Assembly (NCBI RefSeq): GCF_014748335.1
Contig: NZ_JAAVIY010000011.1
Span: 23,079-87,078 of the forward strand
Direction of reading: 5' to 3'
DNA length: 64,000 nucleotides
DNA from: Flavobacterium selenitireducens
Lineage (GTDB): Bacteria; Bacteroidota; Bacteroidia; Flavobacteriales; Flavobacteriaceae
Positions 9,499-16,763 of the stretch are shown here, one piece after another. The notes beneath the pieces are model-generated. The model was given only the letters and a program-made list of their open reading frames with translations, had not been told where the DNA came from and made no database searches. A program made the translations under genes and the position numbers. Position 1 is the first letter of the stretch. Every line of letters begins with the position of its first letter.

Positions 9499-9572
9499 GG
9501 GCGATGAGGGGTTCGAACCCCCGACCCCCTCGGTGTAAACGAGGTGCTCTGAACCAGCTGAGCTAATCGCCC
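9499..9572 (-). tRNA. tRNA-Val (anticodon TAC)
   Basis: 74 bases that fold as a complete cloverleaf on the minus strand. There is a 7-bp acceptor GGGCGAT/ATCGCCC, D-stem GCTC/GAGC, anticodon stem CCTCG/CGAGG around loop TTTACAC (anticodon TAC, valine), a 5-base variable loop, and T-stem with the TTCGAAC loop. CCA is not encoded. It lies between the folC end and a bidirectional terminator. Confidence 0.97.
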
Positions 9573-9659
9573 TGTTGTTTTCGCTTTCAGTATTGTTCCT
9601 GATTGCGAGTGCAAATATAGGACGCTTTTTGGTATTTGCAAGCGAAACAGGAAAAAAAA

Positions 9660-10880
9660 TTACAAAATTTCTGCGACGACAAACGTGCTTCCGCCCACGT
9701 AGATCAGGTCGCCGGAGCAAGCTTTTCGTTTGGCAGCGGCGTAAGCTTTTGGCACAGAATCGAATGCATTTCCGTTTAGTCCGAAAGACGCGGCTTCAGA
9801 CTGCAAAGTGTTTTGATCTAATCCGCGTGGAATGTTCGGCTTGCAAAAGTAGTAATGCGCGTCTTTTGGGAAAAGGGGAAGGATTTCAGATAATTCCTTA
9901 TCGTTTACAACGCCCAAAACGATGTGCAGTATTTCGAATTTTAGTCGTTCGAGCTGATTTATTACAATTTCAAGACCATGTTTATTGTGGGCGGTATCGC
10001 AAATGATCGTCGGATTCTCGCCAAGTTTCTGCCAGCGCCCCAAAAGTCCCGTGTTTTTTACGACGTTGAGAAACCCGGTGGTCACGACCGCATCTGAAAT
10101 AACGAAACGTCCTTGCTCGCGCACGATTCGCAACGTCGCCAACGCGGTTTTTTTATTGTGGAATTGGTAATCGCCAACGAGGTCGGAAGGCAAATCTTTC
10201 GCAATGACTTCCGATGCGAAAACGATGGAAGCCTCCATTTTAATCGCCGTTTCTTCGAAGATGTCCTTCGTCTGCGGAAGCGTTTCGCCTATGACTACCG
10301 GAACGCCGCGTTTGATGATGCCCGCTTTTTCAAATGCGATCGATTCCAAAGTATTGCCCAAAAACTGGACGTGGTCGAATCCGATATTGGTAATGACCGA
10401 AACCAACGGTGTCACGATGTTCGTCGAATCGAGCCGGCCGCCGAGCCCGGTTTCTATGATTGCGATATCGACGTTTTCCGCAACGAAATAGTCGAACGCC
10501 AATCCGACCGACATTTCGAAAAAACTCAGGTTATTCGCCTCAAAAAGCGCTTTGTGTTTTGCAACGAAGGCAACGATATGATCTTCTGGAATCTCTTGCC
10601 CGTCAATCTTGATGCGCTCGCGATAATCCTTTAAATGGGGCGATGTAAAAAGCCCGGTTTTGTAGCCCGCTTGCTGGAAAACAGAGGCGAGCAGGTGAGA
10701 AGTGGAACCTTTCCCGTTAGTTCCCGCGACGTGAATGCACGCGAGTTTCCTTTCGGGATTGCCGAGGTAATCTGCTAAAAGATGGGTATTGTCGAGATTT
10801 TTCCGGAAGGCCGAAGCACCTTGTGTCTGATACATCGGCAGCTGGTTGAACATCCAGTCGACCGTTTCTGAATAGGTCAT
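9660..10880 (-). CDS. folC: Bifunctional folylpolyglutamate synthase / dihydrofolate synthase
   Basis: 406 residues. FolC adds glutamate to dihydropteroate and to reduced folates using ATP. The P-loop GTNGKGST is at about 53-60. FTSPHLKDYRERI follows, as in Mur-ligase-like FolC enzymes. The central and C-terminal ligase domains are intact (ETGLGGRLDSTN, DTAHN). Full family length. It follows the TonB-family gene on the same strand after 146 bases, and tRNA-Val lies downstream. Confidence 0.95.
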   Translation of the reverse strand: MTYSETVDWMFNQLPMYQTQGASAFRKNLDNTHLLADYLGNPERKLACIHVAGTNGKGSTSHLLASVFQQAGYKTGLFTSPHLKDYRERIKIDGQEIPEDHIVAFVAKHKALFEANNLSFFEMSVGLAFDYFVAENVDIAIIETGLGGRLDSTNIVTPLVSVITNIGFDHVQFLGNTLESIAFEKAGIIKRGVPVVIGETLPQTKDIFEETAIKMEASIVFASEVIAKDLPSDLVGDYQFHNKKTALATLRIVREQGRFVISDAVVTTGFLNVVKNTGLLGRWQKLGENPTIICDTAHNKHGLEIVINQLERLKFEILHIVLGVVNDKELSEILPLFPKDAHYYFCKPNIPRGLDQNTLQSEAASFGLNGNAFDSVPKAYAAAKRKACSGDLIYVGGSTFVVAEIL

Positions 10881-11026
10881 AAATTGGTGGCGGTATTTAC
10901 GAAAACGCGGAATTCAAAGAGTGGGGAAAATTGATTTTTTTTTCGGCGACGCAGATGATCGCTACTATAAGCCGCAAATTCGCGAACCCGCAGCCAACTA
11001 AGCGATGAATAAAAAAAGACGGAAAA

Positions 11027-11929
11027 TTAATCCGTCAGTTTGAAGTTGTACACGATTTTTCCCACTTGGGTTTCCGGAGCATCACTGTCGATTTCCCATT
11101 TGGTGTCGAGTGCGGCGCGTTCGGCCTGGTCGGCCAGACATTTTGCGCGATTGGTCGTCCCTCGGTCGCCCGCCTCCGCTCTTATCACTTTCCCGTTTCG
11201 GTCGACATAAATCTTAACGGCGACAGTGCCCTCTTCATTACAAAGGTATTTTGGAGGTGGCTTGCTCAATGCCTTCCTATTGCCGAGCGAATAATTTCCC
11301 GGACCGGTTCCGCTTCCGCGACCACTCCCGCTTCCGCCTCCGTAACCGGAACCCGAACCAATGCCTTCTCCCGTCCCGTTGCCTCCGCCTTTGCCACCAC
11401 CGGATCCACCGCCGCCATTGTAGCCGCGGGCATACGGATCTCCGTCGGATTTTCCTTTGTTGCCGGCGCGGTTGTCGTCTCCGTCGCCGCCTTTGCTCGA
11501 TCCGTTCAAAAGATCGGAAAGCGCGTCGGTAGTAGACTTGGACGGTTTTGGAGCAGGTTTTTCGACTGGCTTGAGCGGTTCTTCGGTCTTCTTCGGTTTT
11601 TCGGATGTCTTGCGGTTTTCGATAACGGCAGGTGCGTCGTCAAGGTCGCTGGCCAGAATTTCGTTCGAGGAAGCTTTCGGTTGAGGCGTCGCTTTTGCGG
11701 TTTGCTTGACCGGTTCGATATTCTTGAAATTGTCGCCCATTCCATAATCGCTATCGCCAAAGTTGACGGCTACGTCTCCGCCACCGCCACCGCCTTCTTC
11801 CATGAGTTCAGGATTCAGGATCATGGTGTCGGTAAACTTGATGAAAGCCAATAGCAGGAACACGAGCACAAAAACGGCTGCGGTAATCCCGAGCGATTTT
11901 TTCTGGTTGTCTGTCATATGGAATGCCAT
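11027..11929 (-). CDS. TonB-family energy transducer
   Basis: 300 residues. There is a short cytosolic N-terminus and one membrane anchor (about 13-30, TAAVFVLVFLLLAFI). A long Pro/Lys region (EKPKKTEEPLKPVEKPAPK) and a Gly/Ser-rich linker (about 160-215) follow. The C-terminal domain (about 220-300) resembles TonB C-terminal folds (VAVKIYVDRNGKVIRAEAGDRGT). The alternative ATG at 11917 is equally acceptable. ExbB and ExbD genes, which I would expect next to such a gene, are absent here. Confidence 0.85.
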   Translation of the reverse strand: MAFHMTDNQKKSLGITAAVFVLVFLLLAFIKFTDTMILNPELMEEGGGGGGDVAVNFGDSDYGMGDNFKNIEPVKQTAKATPQPKASSNEILASDLDDAPAVIENRKTSEKPKKTEEPLKPVEKPAPKPSKSTTDALSDLLNGSSKGGDGDDNRAGNKGKSDGDPYARGYNGGGGSGGGKGGGNGTGEGIGSGSGYGGGSGSGRGSGTGPGNYSLGNRKALSKPPPKYLCNEEGTVAVKIYVDRNGKVIRAEAGDRGTTNRAKCLADQAERAALDTKWEIDSDAPETQVGKIVYNFKLTD

Positions 11930-12110
11930 AGCGTTTTTCTTGGTTTTATAACGAAAATAGCGATAATAAATTGTTTTAGGCTTTTTAATTGTTAATTGAT
12001 TATTTGAAATTCAAAGGTCAAAGTTTGGGTTGTTTGAAGTTCGAAGTCTAAATTGTTAAAAGTTTAAAACTGAAAATCTCAATCATTAATCCAGAAGAAC
12101 GAATTTTATC

Positions 12111-12145
12111 TTAAACCTTAAACCTTAAACCTTAAACCTTAAACG
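12111..12145 (+). repeat. Heptamer tandem array (TTAAACC)5
   Basis: Five uninterrupted 7-base units: four TTAAACC and a final TTAAACG. They abut the stop codon of the dehydrogenase gene. The same heptamer, or its complement GGTTTAA, recurs at 34768-34789 and 62719-62754. The surrounding 11930-12110 spacer is AT-rich and holds no gene that I can see. Confidence 0.9.
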
Positions 12146-13372
12146 TTACACCAACTGCTTAAGCGCAATTTCAAACGCACGCGCGCTGATCCCGGTTTTG
12201 GACGGGTTGGCGTCGTGTGTTTTTTGCAACGCGTTTTTTATTGTTTTGGAAATGTCCGAAAAGATCGCCTCGTCGGTCATTTGTACTTTTTTCTCCATGA
12301 AATAGGCGAAGACACGCGCCATGCCGCAGTTGGAAATGAAATCCGGGACGAGGCTTACCTTGCTGTCGACGTTCTCCATGATTGGGCCAAAGAAGATTTC
12401 CTTGTCGGCGAAAGGAACGTTGGCTCCACACGAAATGACCTCGAGGCCATTGGCTGCCATTTTGTCGACCTGTTCCTGCGTTACCAAACGCGAAGCCGCG
12501 CAAGGCGTGAAGATCTCGGCTCCGACTCCCCAGACTTTTTCGTTGAGTTCTGCAAACGGGATCATGTTTTCGGCTACAAGCTTGTTGCCGTCCTTTTCGA
12601 GGAAAAGCGATCGGATTTCTTCAAAAGTGAAGCCTTCCGGATTGAGCAAGCCTCCATCGCGGTCGATGATCCCGACGACTTTCACGCCCATTTCCGCAAG
12701 GTAAAAAGCAGCCGCCGAGCCCACGTTTCCAAACCCTTGGACGATGGCTTTCTTGCCTTTGATCTCACCACCGTAGATGTCGTAAAAATGACGCACGCCT
12801 TCCGCGACGCCGTAACCTGTGATCATGTCGGCGACGGTGTATTTTTTTGAAACGTCGGGAGAGAACGTCGGATTTTCTATGACTTTGATGACGCCCTGGC
12901 GCAATTGTCCGATGCGGTTAATCTTGTCGGCTTCGGACGGTTTGAAATGCCCGTTGAAAACACCCTCTTGCGGATGCCAGACGCCACATTCTTCGGTCAT
13001 CGGGATCACTTCGTGGATTTCATCTACGTTGAGGTCGCCTCCGGTTCCGTAATAGCTCTTCAAAAGTGGGGAAACCGCCTTGTACCAGCGGCGCAACACC
13101 TCGTCTTTTCTCGGATCGTTCGGATCGAAATTGATTCCGGATTTCGCTCCGCCGATCGCCGGTCCTGAAACCGTAAATTTGACTTCCATCGTCTTGGCAA
13201 GCGACAAAACCTCGTTCATATCGAGACCTTTCCTCATTCGGGTTCCTCCTCCGGCAGCGCCACCGCGAAGCGAATTGATGACCGTCCAGCCTTCGGCATC
13301 GGTTTCGGCATCCTTCCAATTGAAAACGATTTCAGGTGTTTTATTCTCGAATTTCTTGAGCAGTTCTTTCAT
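12146..13372 (-). CDS. Glu/Leu/Phe/Val dehydrogenase
   Basis: 408 residues, NAD(P)-dependent oxidative deaminase of the amino-acid dehydrogenase family. The substrate-binding GGGTRMRKG (about 41-49) and GGAKSGI with its conserved Lys are present. The dinucleotide fold carries GFGNVGSAAAFYLAE. PCAASRLVTQEQ and SNCGMARVF complete the active site region. Whether it prefers glutamate, leucine or another amino acid cannot be settled by eye. It links amino-acid nitrogen to the 2-oxo-acid pool. It has its own -7 box upstream, next to anmK. Confidence 0.92.
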   Translation of the reverse strand: MKELLKKFENKTPEIVFNWKDAETDAEGWTVINSLRGGAAGGGTRMRKGLDMNEVLSLAKTMEVKFTVSGPAIGGAKSGINFDPNDPRKDEVLRRWYKAVSPLLKSYYGTGGDLNVDEIHEVIPMTEECGVWHPQEGVFNGHFKPSEADKINRIGQLRQGVIKVIENPTFSPDVSKKYTVADMITGYGVAEGVRHFYDIYGGEIKGKKAIVQGFGNVGSAAAFYLAEMGVKVVGIIDRDGGLLNPEGFTFEEIRSLFLEKDGNKLVAENMIPFAELNEKVWGVGAEIFTPCAASRLVTQEQVDKMAANGLEVISCGANVPFADKEIFFGPIMENVDSKVSLVPDFISNCGMARVFAYFMEKKVQMTDEAIFSDISKTIKNALQKTHDANPSKTGISARAFEIALKQLV

Positions 13373-13397
13373 TCTGGTTGTAGTTGTAAAAGTTGGG

Positions 13398-13405
13398 CAA
13401 ATATA
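13398..13405 (-). promoter_or_regulatory. -7 element TATATTTG of the amino-acid dehydrogenase gene
   Basis: Minus-strand TATATTTG, a perfect TAnnTTTG match, 25 bases before the ATG. No clear -33 box. Confidence 0.45.
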
Positions 13406-13419
13406 AAGGTTGTTCGTGT

Positions 13420-14487
13420 TTAGTTGGTGTGGATTTTTCCTGAGCTGTGATCGTGTGCGGCTCCCGTGACACTCGAAAGGACATTGCGCTCGCCTTTCGA
13501 CCTGAGCACGCCGAGAAGCCCGAAAATCAAAGCTTCCTTGAACTCCAGGATTTTGGTCCCGGGAATGTCAACCACAATTTGCGACAGCTGTTCCTGAATA
13601 CGCGAAATCAGGAATTCGTTGTATGCTCCGCCGCCGGTAATTAGCATTTTCCCGTTTTTTTTCGGAAGGGCCGATGCGGTCTGGACGGCGATGTGTTCCG
13701 TGAAGGAACGCATTTTGTCGGTATCGGAAATTTCAAAGCGTTCGATGAGCGGCAAAACCGTCGTTTTCACGAATTCGAAACCAAGCGATTTCGGGAAAGA
13801 CCGGGCATAAAAATCCAGGTTGTTGAGTTCGTGCAGCAGCTCGTAGTCGATTGCGCCTGATTTGGCGAGATTTCCTTTGTCGTCGAAATCAAAACCGAGG
13901 CGGTTCGCATAAAAATTCAGCACCGTATTTACAGGTGAAATGTCGAAAGCGACGCGAACGCCATTATTTTCAAAGGAGACGTTCGAAAATCCGCCGAGGT
14001 TGAGGCAATAATCATAATCGGGAAACAACAGGCGGTCGCCTATGGGAACCAACGGAGCGCCTTGTCCGCCGAGTTTTACGTCATCGACGCGAAAATCACA
14101 GATGACGTTGTGTCCGACGATTTGCGCAATTTCAGGCAAGTTCCCGATTTGCAGCGTGATGCCGTGGTTCGGCTGGTGTAAAATCGTATGGCCGTGGGAA
14201 CAAACTGCGTCGAGATTCTGGATGGCGTGGCGGTCGATAAAGGCGCGGATGGCATTACCCAATAATAATGTGTAGTCCGAATTGAGTTTTTCAAGTTCGG
14301 AATCGCCGAAAGTAACGGCTGTTTTCAGCGTCTCCACCCAAGCCGGACTGTACGGGATCGTTTCGCTTTCGCGGATTTCGAACGCCCATTTCCCGTCGGT
14401 GACTTCAAAGCCGACGTGAGCCACATCGATACCGTCGAGAGAGGTTCCCGACATGACTCCGATAACGTTGTAGGATTCTTTTGGCAC
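13420..14487 (-). CDS. anmK: Anhydro-N-acetylmuramic acid kinase
   Basis: 355 residues. It phosphorylates and opens 1,6-anhydro-MurNAc released by lytic transglycosylases, feeding peptidoglycan recycling. The N-terminal nucleotide-binding motif GVMSGTSLDGIDVAHVGF, HGHTI, the catalytic-Asp region ICDFRVDDVKLGGQGAPLVP and LITGGGAYNEFL are all present. Full family length. It is divergent from the acyl-CoA dehydrogenase gene. Confidence 0.95.
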   Translation of the reverse strand: MPKESYNVIGVMSGTSLDGIDVAHVGFEVTDGKWAFEIRESETIPYSPAWVETLKTAVTFGDSELEKLNSDYTLLLGNAIRAFIDRHAIQNLDAVCSHGHTILHQPNHGITLQIGNLPEIAQIVGHNVICDFRVDDVKLGGQGAPLVPIGDRLLFPDYDYCLNLGGFSNVSFENNGVRVAFDISPVNTVLNFYANRLGFDFDDKGNLAKSGAIDYELLHELNNLDFYARSFPKSLGFEFVKTTVLPLIERFEISDTDKMRSFTEHIAVQTASALPKKNGKMLITGGGAYNEFLISRIQEQLSQIVVDIPGTKILEFKEALIFGLLGVLRSKGERNVLSSVTGAAHDHSSGKIHTN

Positions 14488-14508
14488 GGCTCAAAATTAA
14501 GGATTGCG

Positions 14509-14541
14509 TTTGAGAATTTCCCAATTAAAAATTTATCTTTG
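14509..14541 (+). promoter_or_regulatory. Promoter TTTG-N21-TATCTTTG
   Basis: A textbook Bacteroidota sigma-A promoter: TTTG at 14509-14512, a 21-base spacer, TATCTTTG at 14534-14541. It leaves a leader of roughly 35 bases before the acyl-CoA dehydrogenase ATG. Confidence 0.8.
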
Positions 14542-14583
14542 GGCAAATTTTTACACAAACAATAATTTTCATTCGCAGTTGTT

Positions 14584-15726
14584 ATGGATTTTAATCTTAC
14601 CGAAGAACATTTGATGATTCAACAAGCGGCTCGCGATTTTGCCCAGAACGAGTTGCTTCCGGGCGTAATCGAGCGCGACGAGAAACAGCAATTCCCGACC
14701 GAGCAGATCAAGAAAATGGGAGAGCTTGGCTTCCTCGGCATGATGGTCGACCCAAAATACGGCGGCAGCGGCCTCGATACGGTTGCATACGCGTTGGCGA
14801 TGGAGGAAATTTCGAAGGTCGACGCCTCGGCTTCGGTGGTAATGTCTGTAAACAATTCCTTGGTTTGTTGGGGATTGCAGACGTTCGGATCTGAAGAACA
14901 AAAACAAAAATACCTGACCAAACTGGCAACGGGCAAAATGATAGGTGCATTTTGTCTTTCCGAACCGGAAGCGGGATCGGATGCGACTTCCCAAAGCACG
15001 ACCGCCAAAGACATGGGCGACCATTACCTTTTGAACGGAACCAAAAACTGGATCACCAACGGGAGCACGGCATCGGTTTACATCGTGATCGCCCAGACCG
15101 ATATTGACAAAAAACACAAAGGGATCAACGCCCTTATCCTTGAAAAAGACATGCCTGGTTTCTCGATCGGGCCAAAAGAACAAAAGCTCGGCATCCGCGG
15201 AAGCGACACGCATTCCCTTATGTTTAACGACGTTAAGGTTCCGAAGGAAAATCGCATTGGCGAGGACGGTTTCGGGTTTACTTTCGCGATGAAAACCCTT
15301 GCCGGCGGACGCATTGGGATTGCTTCCCAGGCATTGGGAATTGCCTCCGGCGCTTACGAATTGGCACTTAAATATTCGAAAGAGAGAAAGGCGTTCGGCA
15401 AAGAAATTTCCCAACACCAGGCGATCGCGTTCAAACTAGCCGATATGGCTACGCAAATCGAGGCGGCGCGTCACCTTGTTTTGAAATCGGCTTGGGACAA
15501 AGACCAGCACAAAAATTACGATCTTTCCGGAGCGATGGCAAAACTATACGCCTCACAGGTAGCGATGGATACGACGATAGAAGCCGTACAGATTCACGGC
15601 GGAAACGGTTACGTCAAGGAGTATCACGTTGAACGATTGATGCGCGATGCGAAAATCACACAAATTTACGAGGGAACTTCGGAAATTCAGAAAATCGTGA
15701 TTTCCAGGAGTATACTTACCAAATAA
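14584..15726 (+). CDS. Acyl-CoA dehydrogenase (short/medium chain type)
   Basis: 380 residues, FAD enzyme introducing the 2,3-double bond into acyl-CoA during beta-oxidation or branched-chain amino-acid breakdown. The three ACAD regions are complete: AFCLSEPEAGSDA for FAD and substrate binding, KNWITNGSTASVYIV, and the C-terminal GGNGYVKEYHVERLMRDAKITQIYEGTSEIQ. The catalytic base is likely the Glu of YEGT. It resembles butyryl-CoA dehydrogenase. Monocistronic, with promoter and terminator. Confidence 0.95.
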   Translation: MDFNLTEEHLMIQQAARDFAQNELLPGVIERDEKQQFPTEQIKKMGELGFLGMMVDPKYGGSGLDTVAYALAMEEISKVDASASVVMSVNNSLVCWGLQTFGSEEQKQKYLTKLATGKMIGAFCLSEPEAGSDATSQSTTAKDMGDHYLLNGTKNWITNGSTASVYIVIAQTDIDKKHKGINALILEKDMPGFSIGPKEQKLGIRGSDTHSLMFNDVKVPKENRIGEDGFGFTFAMKTLAGGRIGIASQALGIASGAYELALKYSKERKAFGKEISQHQAIAFKLADMATQIEAARHLVLKSAWDKDQHKNYDLSGAMAKLYASQVAMDTTIEAVQIHGGNGYVKEYHVERLMRDAKITQIYEGTSEIQKIVISRSILTK

Positions 15727-15748
15727 TAACGTATTGAAGAATATTCGA

Positions 15749-15778
15749 GGGCTGTCTGTAGGGACGGCCCTTTTTTTT
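15749..15778 (+). terminator. Rho-independent terminator
   Basis: 8-bp stem GGGCTGTC / GACGGCCC (one G-U pair), 6-base loop, then eight T. It ends the acyl-CoA dehydrogenase transcript. Confidence 0.9.
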
Positions 15779-15952
15779 AACATTTTTGTGTGTTAATGTG
15801 CCGCAACCAATCGTCGTGGGCCGCATCTACCGGGAGATGAATCCAAAAAGCCGTCATCGGTTCGAGGATTTGTCCGATACGTTTAAATTTGCTTTATTCT
15901 TTTTGAATGGCAAAGTATCGCTCGACTAATTTATAACCCAATTTTTTTAGCT

Positions 15953-16639
15953 ATGAAATCCAGTTTTATTTGGAAAATGATTTTTGGAATTACTGCGCTT
16001 TTGGCGGTTTCATCCTGTAACGTCGACGACGAGGGATATTATCTCCAGGATACGGCAGCTCACGGCATCATAGGAAATGCGAGCCCTAATTCAGGAGACT
16101 TGTACTTTTTCGCAGACGCCAATCAGGTCAACAGCAATGCGCTTAACTTTGGCAGTGCATTGGGATATTTCAATTTCTACGAAGGCAACCGTACGATAAG
16201 TGTCAAGAATGCCACAGGTGAAGTTTTGGCTTCGACGGAAGTCGCACTTTCGATAGGGGAATTTTTTACCGTATTTGCGGTTAATACGTCCGAAAATCTG
16301 GAGCTGGCGGTTTATGAGGATACTTTGATCAATCCTGCGCAGGGAAAAGCGCGCATCCGGTTCATCAACCTCGCCCCGGATTCTGAAGGGATCGATGTTT
16401 TCGATAGTACCGTTGAGGTGGCGTCGGACCTGATTTTCAAAGAAGCTTCGTCTTTTACTGACTTGCCTGCAGGGAATTACGAATTCGCGTTCAAACGCAC
16501 CTCTGACGGAACCCAACTTGCGACGAAGACCATCCAACTTAATCCGGGCCGCATCTATACCATTTACACAAAAGGTTTCGTCACGCCTGCCGCCGGGAAC
16601 AACGACGCTTTTTCGGCTGAGGCCATTTACAATTACTGA
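15953..16639 (+). CDS. DUF4397 lipoprotein
   Basis: 228 residues. Signal peptide with lipobox VSSC (Cys about 22) followed by NVDDEGYY. The body contains the DUF4397 pattern KARIRFINLAPDSEGIDVF (about 125-143) and a C-terminal GRIYTIYTKGFV strand. DUF4397 proteins are exported beta-rich proteins with no known activity. The preceding 226-base spacer contains only the upstream terminator and AT-rich leader. It is closed by its own terminator. Confidence 0.85.
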   Translation: MKSSFIWKMIFGITALLAVSSCNVDDEGYYLQDTAAHGIIGNASPNSGDLYFFADANQVNSNALNFGSALGYFNFYEGNRTISVKNATGEVLASTEVALSIGEFFTVFAVNTSENLELAVYEDTLINPAQGKARIRFINLAPDSEGIDVFDSTVEVASDLIFKEASSFTDLPAGNYEFAFKRTSDGTQLATKTIQLNPGRIYTIYTKGFVTPAAGNNDAFSAEAIYNY

Positions 16640-16662
16640 CACTATCATTTTGTTTTATGTTT

Positions 16663-16698
16663 GCCCCGCACGGATTGTTCCTGGCGGGGCTTTTTTTT
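16663..16698 (+). terminator. Rho-independent terminator
   Basis: 7-bp stem gccccgc / gcggggc with a 14-base loop followed by eight T. Confidence 0.88.
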
Positions 16699-16751
16699 GC
16701 ACGAAATGCAGCAATGGACGGTTTGAACCGCGAGCGATTGCGAAATCTTGT

Positions 16752-16759
16752 TATCTTTA
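16752..16759 (+). promoter_or_regulatory. -7 element TATCTTTA of the hybrid kinase gene
   Basis: TATCTTTA lies 4 bases before the ATG at 16764. A TTTG at 16722 is 26 bases upstream, slightly long. If real, the transcript would be leaderless. Confidence 0.4.
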
Positions 16760-16763
16760 AATC

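Noticed and set aside
9309..9720. Small open frames across the tRNA-Val region
   Set aside because: They run through the tRNA and its terminator, so they cannot be genes.
11066..11854. 262-codon open frame opposite the TonB-family gene
   Set aside because: Antisense to the Gly- and Pro-rich linker, whose composition leaves few stops; no homology signal.
12057..12145. Possible CRISPR-like array
   Set aside because: Units are 7 bases with no spacers and no cas genes nearby; simple tandem repeat.
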